Shown piece by piece: positions 35,338 through 43,857 of a DNA stretch of 64,000 nt. The DNA lies in the NCBI GenBank assembly GCA_020073445.1, contig JAIQFE010000038.1, positions 1 through 64,000 of the forward strand, read 5' to 3'. The notes below the pieces were generated by a model. That model was not told the DNA's origin. It saw only the letters and a list, made by a program, of their open reading frames with translations, and made no database searches. Origin of the DNA: Terriglobia bacterium. Lineage in GTDB: Bacteria; Acidobacteriota; Terriglobia; Bryobacterales; Bryobacteraceae. How positions within the stretch are numbered: position 1 is the stretch's first letter; each line of letters opens with the position of its first letter. A program made the translations under genes and the position numbers.

Positions 35338-36803
35338 TGGCCGATACGGTCGCAAACTTTCCTCCTGATGTGCCAACCCCAGACGCCGCTCGCGGGCGGA
35401 TCCTGGTCATCGACGACGAACCCGATATTCGCGACAGCCTCGAAGCTTTGCTTTCGAGCGAGAACTATCGCGTCGAGCTGGCGGCCAACGCCACCGAAGG
35501 ACTGAAGCGCCTGGAAGGCTCGGCCTACGATCTGGTCCTGCTGGACCTCATGATGCCCGACAAGAGCGGGATGCAGGTGCTCGAAGAAGTCCGGACCCGC
35601 GATCGTGAGACGCCCATTTTCATGATCACGGCCTACGGCTCCGTGGAAGTAGCGGTGGACGCCCTGAAGCGCGGCGCCAACGACTATTTCCCCAAGCCCT
35701 GGGACAACGAGAAGCTGCTGATCGAGATCGATCACATGATCGCCAAGCGGCGGCTGGAGCGCGAAAACACCGAGCTCAAGCGCGCGCTCAAGCAACGCTA
35801 CAGCTTTCCCAACATTGTCGGCAAGAGCGAGCGGATGCTGAAGATTCTCGACCTGGTCGGCCAAGTGGCCGCCAGCCGCGCGACCATCCTGATCACCGGC
35901 GAAACCGGAACCGGCAAGGAATTGATCGCCAACGCGATCCACGCGCACTCAGCCCGCGCCGAGCATCCCTTTGTGCCCGTACACTCGGGATCCGTTCCGC
36001 CGGATCTGCTCGAATCCGCGCTATTCGGTCATGTCCGCGGCGCATTCACCGGTGCGCTGGCGGCGCGCAAGGGATACTTCGAGGTTGCGGACCACGGGAC
36101 CATCTTTTTCGACGAGATCGGCACCATTTCGCTCGAGACGCAGACCAAGCTGCTGCGCGTGATCCAGGAACGCGAGTTCATGCCGCTGGGGTCGGCGGAA
36201 ACCATCCGGGTGGATGTGCGGATCGTGGCCGCCACCAACGCCGATCTGAAGAAGTTCGTGGAGGAAGGGAAGTTCCGCGAGGACCTGTACTACCGCCTGA
36301 ACGTGATCAACCTGGCGCTGCCGCCGCTGCGCGACCGCAAGGAAGATATTCCCGCGCTGGTGGAGCACTTCTTCAACAAGTATTGCCGCGAGAATGAAAA
36401 GTTTCTGGACGAGCACAACCGGTCGACCCTCTATTTCGAACCGGACGCCATGCAGATCCTGATGGACCACGCCTGGCCGGGTAACGTCCGCGAACTGGAG
36501 AATGTGGTGGAGCGCGCCGTAGTGCTGGCGGCGCAACCCAACGTTTCGGCGGATGTTCTTCCTGAACATCTTCTGGAAGCCCGCGGCCTGCGCATCCGCC
36601 GCGACGAAAGCGGGAGCTTGCCGGCCGACGCGTCCCTGTTCGAGATCGTCGCGGATTACGAGCGCCGCAAGATCATGGAACAACTGGAAGCTTCCGACTG
36701 GAGCCAGACCTCGGCGGCCGAAGCGCTGCGGATTCCTCTTTCGACGCTGAATCAAAAGATCAAACGTCTGAATATCGAGATCCGGAAGCGCACCGCAGGC
36801 TAG
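35337..36803 (+). CDS. Sigma-54-dependent response regulator, NtrC family
   Basis: This 488-aa regulator has a receiver domain (RILVIDDEPDIRDS, phospho-acceptor Asp70 in LLDLMMPD), a sigma-54 AAA+ domain (Walker A GETGTGKELIANAIH, sigma-54 loop GAFTGA, Walker B GTIFFDEIG, arginine region FREDLYYRLNV) and a Fis-type helix-turn-helix (SAAEALRIPLSTLNQKIKRL). All residues needed to activate sigma-54 promoters are present. The partner kinase is immediately upstream. Targets are not evident in the window. Confidence 0.95.
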   Translation: MADTVANFPPDVPTPDAARGRILVIDDEPDIRDSLEALLSSENYRVELAANATEGLKRLEGSAYDLVLLDLMMPDKSGMQVLEEVRTRDRETPIFMITAYGSVEVAVDALKRGANDYFPKPWDNEKLLIEIDHMIAKRRLERENTELKRALKQRYSFPNIVGKSERMLKILDLVGQVAASRATILITGETGTGKELIANAIHAHSARAEHPFVPVHSGSVPPDLLESALFGHVRGAFTGALAARKGYFEVADHGTIFFDEIGTISLETQTKLLRVIQEREFMPLGSAETIRVDVRIVAATNADLKKFVEEGKFREDLYYRLNVINLALPPLRDRKEDIPALVEHFFNKYCRENEKFLDEHNRSTLYFEPDAMQILMDHAWPGNVRELENVVERAVVLAAQPNVSADVLPEHLLEARGLRIRRDESGSLPADASLFEIVADYERRKIMEQLEASDWSQTSAAEALRIPLSTLNQKIKRLNIEIRKRTAG

Positions 36804-36811
36804 TCGGTGAC

Positions 36812-36915
36812 GTGGGGTCAGGCTTTCGAGCCTGCCGCCGGCTTTCCAGCCGGCGATCTAGATAACGATGAAGCCGGGCAGAAGCCCGGCTGCGGCCTCA
36901 AAAGGCCGACCCCAC
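36812..36915. repeat. Multi-hairpin repeat (outer stem enclosing four hairpins)
   Basis: The outer stem GTGGGGTC/GACCCCAC (36812-36819, 36908-36915) encloses four perfect hairpins: CAGGCT-TTCG-AGCCTG (36819-36834), GCCGGCT-TTCC-AGCCGGC (36837-36854), AGCCGGGC-AGAA-GCCCGGCT (36872-36891) and CGGCC-TCAAAA-GGCCG (36893-36908). It lies between two convergent genes. Its right part codes the last residues and stop of the GGCT gene. The first hairpin recurs almost unchanged at 60175. Confidence 0.85.
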
Positions 36916-37293
36916 TTTTTGCTGCCACTCCCCCGACGCCACACGGCAGTCCTCGGGACGAGGCTGCCGATACATGTAGACCCAGGCCTGGAGCACTTCC
37001 CCGTTTTCGAGTGTTGCGCGGTGCAGCTCACGGCGATAATGGTGCTCGCCTTCATAGCCATCCAGAGCTCCCAGCGTCTTCGAGGGCTGAAGGAGCCGGA
37101 ACAATTCACCGGTGACGAGGTCCTTTGGATCTAGAGGCTTACGCATCCCGGGGTACCAGTGGATACGATATAGCCGCCCTGGCATATGCGCACGGCCCAG
37201 CAGTCTCGCTTCGCGCCGCAGCCGCCGAGCGTAGCGATTCTGAAAGCTACTTTTCAGAGTGCCGTACACGAACAGATAAGGCCGACTTGACAC
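36898..37293 (-). CDS. Gamma-glutamylcyclotransferase-like (AIG2/GGCT) protein
   Basis: This 131-aa protein has the family opening LFVYGTLKSSFQNRYARRL, then GRLYRIHWYPGM, TGELFRLLQPSKTLGALDGYEG and a late AWVYMYRQP. Members convert gamma-glutamyl compounds to 5-oxoproline. The Glu near DGYEG is the likely catalytic acid. The final residues (KVGSAF, stop 36898-36900) are coded by the adjacent multi-hairpin repeat, so the natural C-terminus may have been replaced. The start is GTG 37293, 7 nt behind TAGGGT. Confidence 0.85.
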   Translation of the reverse strand: MSSRPYLFVYGTLKSSFQNRYARRLRREARLLGRAHMPGRLYRIHWYPGMRKPLDPKDLVTGELFRLLQPSKTLGALDGYEGEHHYRRELHRATLENGEVLQAWVYMYRQPRPEDCRVASGEWQQKVGSAF

Positions 37294-37367
37294 TGGAATA
37301 ACCCTAATCCTATCATGGAGTTTGCTGGGCCAACGGATCGTAAACGGGTGAATCGGGGAGGGCGGCT

Positions 37368-37637
37368 TTGATTAAACTGGACATCATCAACGAAGTGGTT
37401 AACCGGACCGGAATCACCAAAACCAAGGCCGAGATGGCCGTGGAAACCGTGTTCGAGAGCATGAAGCGTGCTCTGGGCCGCGGCGAGCGCATCGAACTGC
37501 GCGGCTTTGGAATCTTCAACGTGCGTCCGCGCAAAACCGGAATTGGCCGCAACCCGCGCACTGGCGCCGAAGTCGCGATTCCGCCGGGGAAAGCCGTTCG
37601 GTTCAAGCCGGGCAAGGAGCTGCAGACGCTCCAGTAG
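37368..37637 (+). CDS. HU/IHF-family DNA-binding protein
   Basis: This 89-aa nucleoid protein has the HU fold and signature: LDIINEVVNRTGITKTKAEM, then ELRGFGIFNVRPRKTGIGRN and the proline-tipped DNA arm RNPRTGAEVAIPPGKAVRFK. It bends and compacts DNA as a dimer. TTG at 37368 is the start, supported by the GGGGAGGG ribosome-binding site just upstream. It precedes a membrane protease gene. Confidence 0.94.
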   Translation: MIKLDIINEVVNRTGITKTKAEMAVETVFESMKRALGRGERIELRGFGIFNVRPRKTGIGRNPRTGAEVAIPPGKAVRFKPGKELQTLQ

Positions 37638-37691
37638 TCGTCTGCGGGCTCTGTGTCGACTAACGGCCCTCCGTTTCTGCCACCTTTCCGG

Positions 37692-38633
37692 ATGACGGAG
37701 TCTTCTCCGGAAGCCGGCTTGTACGCATTCGCCGAGGAGTTTCATCCGCGGCCTCGTCACCGTTACTGGTTGCATGCCCTGCTGTTGCTGGCGACCCTGC
37801 TCAGCACCACCATCGTGGGCGCCGGGATGGCCCGAAGCTTTGCCCAGAGTCAGCCCATCGATTTCGGGGAGAACCTCACGGGCTATCTCCAGATGTGGCA
37901 TGAGCCCTCTTACTTGTTGCCGGGCCTGCCCTTCTCGTTGACACTGCTGACGATCCTTCTGGCGCACGAATTTGGCCACTTTCTCACTGCCCGGTACTAC
38001 CTGGTGGACGTCACCCTGCCGTTCTTCATTCCGTTTCCCAGTTTGATTGGCACCATGGGCGCCTTCATTCGCATCCGCTCGGCGATCCTCTCTAAGCGCG
38101 TGCTCTTCGATATCGGAATAGCCGGTCCGCTGGCGGGCTTTGTCGCGCTGGTATCGCCGTTGATCGCCGGAGTGGCGCTTTCGAAGGTCGTGCCGGGAAT
38201 CGGCCAGAGCGGGGAACTGGTCTTCGGCACGCCGCTCATCATCCGCATGATGGAGTGGGTGAGATTTCCGGGCGTGCCGATGCAGGATATCTACCTTCAT
38301 CCGGTGGCGCGCGCGGCGTGGGTGGGTCTGCTGGCGACGGCGCTGAACCTGCTGCCGATCGGGCAGTTGGACGGCGGGCACATCCTCTACGCGTTCCTGG
38401 GCGAACGGACCAAGTACCTTTCGCGCTTATTCATCTTCATCCTGGTGCTGATGGGCACTTTTATCACTTACAGCTGGCTGGTATGGGCAGCGCTGCTGTT
38501 CTTCTTCGGGATGCGGCATCCCGCCATTGTCGATCCCAATCCGCTGGGCCGTATACGAACTCGCCTGGCCGTGGCCGCGCTGGCGATTTTCATTCTTTCC
38601 TTCACCGCAGCGCCGGTTCACGCGTTGCCCTAA
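37692..38633 (+). CDS. Site-2 protease family membrane metallopeptidase (M50)
   Basis: This protein of about 313 aa has six or seven membrane spans. The zinc site HEFGHFLTARYY and the distal NLLPIGQLDGGH (Asp ligand) are intact. It is an intramembrane protease of the M50 type, with no PDZ domain. The ATG at 37692 is chosen; an in-frame GTG at 37653 would add 13 residues. The substrate is unknown. It could be regulated proteolysis of an anti-sigma factor, though none is adjacent. Confidence 0.9.
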   Translation: MTESSPEAGLYAFAEEFHPRPRHRYWLHALLLLATLLSTTIVGAGMARSFAQSQPIDFGENLTGYLQMWHEPSYLLPGLPFSLTLLTILLAHEFGHFLTARYYLVDVTLPFFIPFPSLIGTMGAFIRIRSAILSKRVLFDIGIAGPLAGFVALVSPLIAGVALSKVVPGIGQSGELVFGTPLIIRMMEWVRFPGVPMQDIYLHPVARAAWVGLLATALNLLPIGQLDGGHILYAFLGERTKYLSRLFIFILVLMGTFITYSWLVWAALLFFFGMRHPAIVDPNPLGRIRTRLAVAALAIFILSFTAAPVHALP

Positions 38634-38642
38634 GCCGCCGCC

Positions 38643-39395
38643 GTGAAGATTTCTGCCACCATCATCACGTATAACGAAGAGCGCAACCTGCCGCGCGCGA
38701 TCGAGAGCCTGCGCTGCGCCGACGAGATTTTAGTGGTGGATAGCGGATCCACGGACCGGACGGTCGAGATCGCCGAAAAGCTGGGAGCCCGCGTGATGGA
38801 TAGCCCTTGGCCGGGCTACGCCAAGCAGAAGAATCTCGCCGCGGAGAACGCATCGCATGACTGGATTCTCTCGCTCGACGCCGACGAATCGCTGAGCGAA
38901 GCCCTGGAGGGCGAGATCTGGCGGCTCAAGAAAAAAGGCCCCGAGTTCGATGCCTATACGATGCCGCGCATGGCGCAGTATCTGGGCCGGTGGATTCATC
39001 ACTCGGGATGGTATCCGGATCGCAAGGTCCGGCTGTATAACCGTAAAAAGGCCCGCTGGCAGGGCGAATTCGTACACGAATCGGTGAAGGTGGACGGGCG
39101 TATCGGGCACTTCGAATCGAATTTGCTGCACTTCACCTGCGATTCGCTTTCCGAGCACTTGAAAGTGATGGATCGCTACACCACGCTGGCGGCCGAACAA
39201 CTCCTGGCCACCGGCCAAAAAGTCACCTGGGGACGTCTTATCTTGGAACCGCCCTGGACGTTCTTCCGGACGTACGTTCTGAAGGCGGGATTTCTGGACG
39301 GCGTCGAAGGGCTGGCGATCGCCAACATGGCTGCGCTCTACAATTTCATCAAGTACGCGAAGGCCCGGTTCATGTCGCCTGGAAGGGACCTCTAG
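38643..39395 (+). CDS. Glycosyltransferase family 2, WaaE/KdtX-like
   Basis: This 250-aa cytoplasmic GT2 has the fold start ISATIITYNEERNLPRAIES, the DSGSTDRTVEIAEKLGARV nucleotide-sugar block and LSLDADESLSEAL (DxD). The second half (RWIHHSGWYPDRKVRLYNRKK, VHESVKVDG) matches the lipopolysaccharide core beta-glucosyltransferase group. GTG 38643 is 9 bp after the upstream stop and the gene ends 2 bp before the prepilin peptidase start, so an operon is likely. Confidence 0.9.
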   Translation: MKISATIITYNEERNLPRAIESLRCADEILVVDSGSTDRTVEIAEKLGARVMDSPWPGYAKQKNLAAENASHDWILSLDADESLSEALEGEIWRLKKKGPEFDAYTMPRMAQYLGRWIHHSGWYPDRKVRLYNRKKARWQGEFVHESVKVDGRIGHFESNLLHFTCDSLSEHLKVMDRYTTLAAEQLLATGQKVTWGRLILEPPWTFFRTYVLKAGFLDGVEGLAIANMAALYNFIKYAKARFMSPGRDL

Positions 39396-39397
39396 GC

Positions 39398-40198
39398 ATG
39401 CTCGAAGCTGTTCTGGCGTTCCTCGCGGGGTTGCTGATCGGAAGCTTCCTCAACGTGTGCATTTACCGCCTGCCGCTCGACCTCTCGGTGGTGCGGCCGC
39501 GGTCGCATTGTCCGGGGTGCGAGAAACAAATCGACTGGTACGATAACATTCCGCTTCTGAGCTACCTGATCCTTGGCGGCCGGTGCCGGCATTGCCGCGA
39601 ACGGATCCCGCTGCGTTATCCAGTGGTAGAACTGTCGACCGCCGCGGCGTTCGCGCTGTGCGTAGCGATGCTGGGACTAACCTGGCCAGCCGCAAAATTC
39701 TCGATCCTGAGCGCGATCCTGATCACCCTGATCGCCACGGACTTGGAGGAGAGAATCCTCCCCGACGAATTCACGCTGGGCGGAACGATGCTGGGAATCG
39801 CGCTGTCGGGCCTGGTGCCGCTCGATCCCGGGATCGCGAGCTTCCTGCTATTTGGCATCATCGGCCAACGTTGGTTGTCGGTGGTGGAATCGCTCTCGGG
39901 AGCATTGGTTGCTTCAGGACTGATCTGGGGATTCGCTGCTCTCTATGGGAAGCTTCGCAAGCGCGAAGTCCTGGGACTGGGCGATGTCAAAATGATCGCC
40001 ATGCTCGGGGCGTTTCTCGGGCTCGAGGAAGCCTTGCTGATTCTGTGCGTGGCGGGCTTTGCGGGTTCCCTGATCGGCGTGATTTACATTGTCGCCGCGA
40101 AAAAAGACTGGTCGACTTACGAACTGCCCTACGGAAGTTTCATCGGAGGCGCGGGCCTGGCGATCGCGCTGTGGGCCCACGTGCTGAGAGCACACTAG
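39398..40198 (+). CDS. Prepilin peptidase (type 4, A24)
   Basis: This 266-aa membrane aspartyl protease cleaves and methylates type IV prepilins or pseudopilins. The cytoplasmic zinc-binding tetracysteine domain (CPGCEKQ...CRHCRERI) is complete. The two catalytic Asp residues are in LIATDLEERILPDE and GLGDVKMIAMLG. About seven membrane spans are present. No pilin genes occur in the window, so its substrates lie elsewhere. Confidence 0.94.
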   Translation: MLEAVLAFLAGLLIGSFLNVCIYRLPLDLSVVRPRSHCPGCEKQIDWYDNIPLLSYLILGGRCRHCRERIPLRYPVVELSTAAAFALCVAMLGLTWPAAKFSILSAILITLIATDLEERILPDEFTLGGTMLGIALSGLVPLDPGIASFLLFGIIGQRWLSVVESLSGALVASGLIWGFAALYGKLRKREVLGLGDVKMIAMLGAFLGLEEALLILCVAGFAGSLIGVIYIVAAKKDWSTYELPYGSFIGGAGLAIALWAHVLRAH

Positions 40199-40277
40199 CC
40201 CGCTAGCGAAATCCTTGTAAGAAAGTTCGCGCACGAGCGACTATCTATACATAGAACCGAATCCCAGCCAAGACGAC

Positions 40278-40772
40278 TTGTACCAAGAGGCAGCCGCCGG
40301 CTATGGCGCGGCGCTGGACCGCTTGGCGAGCGCTTATGAAGCCAATCCCGAAGAGCGCCGCGATTTATTGCAGGATATCCACCTGGGTTTGTGGCGGAGC
40401 TTCAGCGCTTTCGACGGGCGGTGTGCCCTTCGAACGTGGGTGTATCGAGTTGCTCACAACATAGCGACCTCACACGTGATCCGGCAAAAACGAAAGAACA
40501 GCGCTCTGGTGACGCTGGAAGTGATCGAGGCGATGCCGGACGTTCAGGATCATGCTTATGAACAGCGCGCGAACCTGGAGCGGCTGATGGCGCTGATCCA
40601 TCAGTTGAAGCCCCTGGATCGGCAAATGACGCTGCTGTATCTGGAAGGCATGGACGCAGCCTCGATCGGAGAGGTGATGGGAGTCTCGCCGGGAAGCGTG
40701 GCGACCAAGATTCACCGGATCAAGAATATTCTGGCTCGCCGCTTTCATGGAGGGGAACGCGATGCCGAATGA
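40278..40772 (+). CDS. ECF-type RNA polymerase sigma factor
   Basis: This protein of about 164 aa has region 2 (LLQDIHLGLWRSFSAFDGRC ... TWVYRVAHNIATSHV) and region 4 (LKPLDRQMTLLYLEGMDAAS and MGVSPGSVATKIHRIKN). Start assignment is uncertain: the frame is open back to 40221 with no ATG or GTG, and TTG 40278 is the only standard start. The next gene overlaps its end and codes a membrane protein, the usual place for an anti-sigma partner. Confidence 0.88.
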   Translation: MYQEAAAGYGAALDRLASAYEANPEERRDLLQDIHLGLWRSFSAFDGRCALRTWVYRVAHNIATSHVIRQKRKNSALVTLEVIEAMPDVQDHAYEQRANLERLMALIHQLKPLDRQMTLLYLEGMDAASIGEVMGVSPGSVATKIHRIKNILARRFHGGERDAE

Positions 40773-41346
40773 TCCTCAGAGTAACCCAATGTCAAATGAC
40801 ATCAGATCCGTGTGGCAAAGCCAGACAAAGGAGCCATCCGACGTGTCGCTAGAACTAATTCGCTACAAAGCTCAAAAGCTTGAGAGTGCGCTGCGCCATC
40901 AGGTTATGTGGTCCTATGTTGCAGCGCTAGGAATTGGCGCGGTTTCCTTGTACATTTCCTGGCGGTTCGACCAGATATTTATCCGCATAGGCGCCGGTGT
41001 ATTATTCCTTTGGGCTGGGACCTTGGCGTATCAGGCGCGCAAAGGAGCCTGGCCCGGACGACTCGCGCCGGGTGCGGCGATGACCGCCAGCCTCGACTTC
41101 TATCGGCAGGAACTTGAGTGTCAGCGCTTCTACGTACGAGCCAGAGGGAAGGCTCTATGGCCGGTCCTCCTGAGCACTGCATTGTTCCTGACGCCAGCCG
41201 CCAGGGCGGGATGGTTGATCAAGTTTTCACCGTTCCTCATAGTGATGGCGGTTTGGGCGGTGGCTCTGATCGTCACGGCGCGGCGGAAGCTGCGCGCAGT
41301 TCAAAAGGAACTTGACGAATTAGATGGCCTTCGCAAGAAGCAATAG
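40762..41346 (+). CDS. Hypothetical membrane protein, probable sigma-factor partner
   Basis: This protein of about 194 aa has four hydrophobic segments in two pairs (about 55-95 and 135-170) and a charged coiled-coil-like tail (VTARRKLRAVQKELDELDGL). ATG 40762 is set by GGAGGGG at 40749-40755; it overlaps the sigma gene by 11 bp. An N-terminal cytoplasmic stretch (IRSVWQSQTKEPSDVSLELI) recurs in acidobacterial proteins downstream of ECF sigma factors. A role as anti-sigma factor is inferred from position only. Confidence 0.75.
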   Translation: MPNDPQSNPMSNDIRSVWQSQTKEPSDVSLELIRYKAQKLESALRHQVMWSYVAALGIGAVSLYISWRFDQIFIRIGAGVLFLWAGTLAYQARKGAWPGRLAPGAAMTASLDFYRQELECQRFYVRARGKALWPVLLSTALFLTPAARAGWLIKFSPFLIVMAVWAVALIVTARRKLRAVQKELDELDGLRKKQ

Positions 41347-41350
41347 TATT

Positions 41351-42304
41351 TCACGGGCGCAGCAGGACCTTGAGGACGCCTTTCTTCGCAGCGGTCGCAA
41401 AGGCTTCGGACGCGCGGTTGAGCGGAAATTCTTCCGAGATCATCGCGCCCACTTGAATCTTGCCCGCGGACAGCAGCGGTAGAGCCGCCTCGAATCGACC
41501 GCAGCGCGAGCCAACTAGCGTGATCTCATTGACGATCGCCGGGGCCGTGTCGATCGAGACTAAGCCGTGGACCGTGGACTTCATGATCACGGTTCCTCGG
41601 GGGATGCACATGGAAATGGCGGCTCGCAGGCCTTCCGATGATCCCGTCGCGTCGACGACATATGGCCATGCCGCGACGGGGAGTTTCCTCGGGACGATTT
41701 CGGTGGTCACGCCAGTCGGCTCGACCAGCCGCATTTTGTCTTTATGCCGGCCAAAAAGATGCACCTGCGCGCCCTTCGCTTGAAGCACCTGCGCGACGAG
41801 AAGGCCGAGTTTGCCATCGCCCAGGACGGCCACGCGCTCGCCTTTAGGAATCTTCACCTGATCCAAGATTTCACACGCCGCCGCAATAGGCTCGATGAAG
41901 ACGGCATGCTCCGTGGGAATCGACGCGGGCACGCGATGCAGGTTGCGGATCGGCAGCGTTAGGTACTCGCGGAACGCCCCCGGATGCTTGACGATGCCGA
42001 GAACGGTCCGTGTCGGGCAGTGGCGGCCCAGGCCGCGCTTGCACCAATCGCAGTGTCCACACGCAAGGTTGATTTCGCCCACGACGCGTTTCCCGACCCA
42101 CGCTTTGTCGGCGGCCTCTGTCACTTCTCCCACGAACTCGTGACCGGGCGTGCCCGAGAATCCGTAATATCCACGCTGAAGTTCCAGGTCGGTTGAACAG
42201 ATCCCGGCGGCCAGCAGGCGAATTCTTGCAAAACCTTCCGGTACACGCGGCAAGGGAAGGCGGCGGAGCCGTACGCGGCCCGATTCCAGATGAACGGCAA
42301 GCAT
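41351..42304 (-). CDS. Zinc-dependent medium-chain alcohol dehydrogenase
   Basis: This 317-aa MDR-family oxidoreductase keeps the catalytic zinc ligands (AGICSTDLEL, GHEFVGEV) and the structural-zinc loop CGHCDWCKRGLGRHC. The NAD(P) Rossmann motif is VAVLGDGKLGLLVAQVL. It most resembles threonine/sorbitol-type dehydrogenases of about 320-350 aa, so it is slightly short. The substrate is undetermined. The start lies 18 bp from the divergent thrC start, so the two share a very compact control region. Confidence 0.92.
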   Translation of the reverse strand: MLAVHLESGRVRLRRLPLPRVPEGFARIRLLAAGICSTDLELQRGYYGFSGTPGHEFVGEVTEAADKAWVGKRVVGEINLACGHCDWCKRGLGRHCPTRTVLGIVKHPGAFREYLTLPIRNLHRVPASIPTEHAVFIEPIAAACEILDQVKIPKGERVAVLGDGKLGLLVAQVLQAKGAQVHLFGRHKDKMRLVEPTGVTTEIVPRKLPVAAWPYVVDATGSSEGLRAAISMCIPRGTVIMKSTVHGLVSIDTAPAIVNEITLVGSRCGRFEAALPLLSAGKIQVGAMISEEFPLNRASEAFATAAKKGVLKVLLRP

Positions 42305-42322
42305 CGTTTAAAGTTAAGAGAT

Positions 42323-43657
42323 ATGGCTTCAGCAACGCAAACCGCCGCGGCGGAGCTGGTGTGTTTCAACGAAGGTTGCCGCGCCCGGTACGCGATCACG
42401 GAGGTTCTGTACAACTGTCCCCAGTGCGGTGGACTCATCGAAGCGGGCTATGCCCGTCTTGATGCGGACCCGGAGATGCTCAAACGCACGTTTCGCGACC
42501 GGCGGACCAGCAATGCTCCGCTCGACCAGAGCGGCGTCTGGCGCTATCGAGAGCTGTTTCCGTTCCTCGACGACTACCGCCACGCAGTCACTCTGCGCGA
42601 AGGGAACACGCCGTTGCTCAACGGGCCGATCGCGGCCAAGTATGGCGGGCTCGACCGGATCACCTTCAAGCACCAGGGATTCAACCCGACAGGATCGTTC
42701 AAAGACAACGGGATGACCTGCGGTACCTCTCAGGCGGTGCGGCTGGGAATGAAGCGCGTGGCGTGTGTATCTACGGGCAATACGTCGGCATCGATGGCGG
42801 CCTACGCGGCCACCGCCGGTCTCGAAGCACTGATCTTCCTGCCCCACGGAAACATTTCGTTCGGCAAGCTCGCGCAGGCACTGGAATACGGCGCCAAGAC
42901 CCTGCAGGTGGAAGCCAACTTCGACCAGATCTTGGCGCTGGTCCGGGTGCTCGCCGAGCGCCTCGGCATCTATCTGCTGAACTCGATGAATCCGTTCCGC
43001 ATCGAAGGGCAGAAGGCCATCATGTTCGAGATGCTCGACCAGCTCGACTGGCGCGTGCCGGATTGGGTGGTCCTGCCCGGCGGGAACCTGGGCAACACTT
43101 CCGCGTTTGGCAAAGGTCTGCGCGAAGCCAAAGCAGCGGGTCTGATCGACAAGCTGCCGCGGCTCGCCGTGATCCAGGCGGAAGGCTCGGCTCCCTTTCA
43201 CGAACTCTGGACGCGTGAGGTAAGCGGGAAGGGCGGGGGATTGTGCCCCGTGTCGAAACCCGAGACGCTCGCCACCGCGATCCGCATCGGCGATCCGGTC
43301 TCCTGGCCCAAGGCATTGCACGAAGTCCGGACCTCCGGGGGCACGGTCGAAAAGGTCACCGAGCAGGAAATCGCGGATGCCAAGGCGCAGATCGGACTCT
43401 GCGGAATCGGTTGCGAGCCCGCCTCGGCGGCAACGTTGGCGGGAATCCGCAAGCTCACCGCTAACGGCGTTATCGATCGCGGCGCGGATGTGGTCGCCGT
43501 CCTCACGGGCAACCTGTTAAAGGATCCCGATTACATCTATCGCTATCACACCGGCCAGCTCGAAGCGCCCGGCGGAGTGAAGATTCAGCCGACCTTCGGC
43601 AACAAGGCAATCGTTGTGCCCAACGATCCCGACAAGATCGCAGCGTTGCTCGCATAA
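42323..43657 (+). CDS. thrC: Threonine synthase
   Basis: This PLP enzyme of about 444 aa converts O-phosphohomoserine to threonine. The N-terminal zinc-ribbon-like motif (CFNEGCRARYAITEVLYNCPQC) is typical of archaeal and acidobacterial ThrC. The PLP lysine is in NPTGSFKDNGMTCG, the phosphate loop in STGNTSASMAAYAA, and GIGCEPASAATLAG is a late family block. ATG 42323 is chosen because the zinc ribbon starts soon after. The upstream in-frame extension to 42290 overlaps the divergent gene. Confidence 0.94.
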   Translation: MASATQTAAAELVCFNEGCRARYAITEVLYNCPQCGGLIEAGYARLDADPEMLKRTFRDRRTSNAPLDQSGVWRYRELFPFLDDYRHAVTLREGNTPLLNGPIAAKYGGLDRITFKHQGFNPTGSFKDNGMTCGTSQAVRLGMKRVACVSTGNTSASMAAYAATAGLEALIFLPHGNISFGKLAQALEYGAKTLQVEANFDQILALVRVLAERLGIYLLNSMNPFRIEGQKAIMFEMLDQLDWRVPDWVVLPGGNLGNTSAFGKGLREAKAAGLIDKLPRLAVIQAEGSAPFHELWTREVSGKGGGLCPVSKPETLATAIRIGDPVSWPKALHEVRTSGGTVEKVTEQEIADAKAQIGLCGIGCEPASAATLAGIRKLTANGVIDRGADVVAVLTGNLLKDPDYIYRYHTGQLEAPGGVKIQPTFGNKAIVVPNDPDKIAALLA

Positions 43658-43660
43658 AGC

Positions 43661-43845
43661 AAACCAGGGACTGTCTCCGATTTCGAATAACGATCCTCGA
43701 TCGGTCCGAGGCAGTTGGCCGAAATCGGCTGGCTGTCCCAGGTTTGCGTTGCACGATTCCGGCAAAAGGGGACAGGCTACTCTGTCCCCTCCTGCAAATT
43801 CCTGAATTTGCCTGCAAGCGTGGGAGTGGACAGAGCTGCCTGTCC
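43661..43845. repeat. Composite multi-hairpin intergenic element
   Basis: Four foldable units lie in a row. The first is an imperfect long stem with arms 43661-43685 and 43720-43745 (AAACC.GGGAC...CCGATTTCG), enclosing CCTCG...CGAGG (43694-43710). Next come GGGGACAG-GCTACT-CTGTCCCC (43768-43789), GCAAATTC-CT-GAATTTGC (43794-43811) and GGACAG-AGCTGC-CTGTCC (43828-43845). No credible ORF crosses it. It fills the gap between the convergent thrC and dienelactone hydrolase genes. Confidence 0.75.
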
Positions 43846-43857
43846 CTTCATCGTTAA

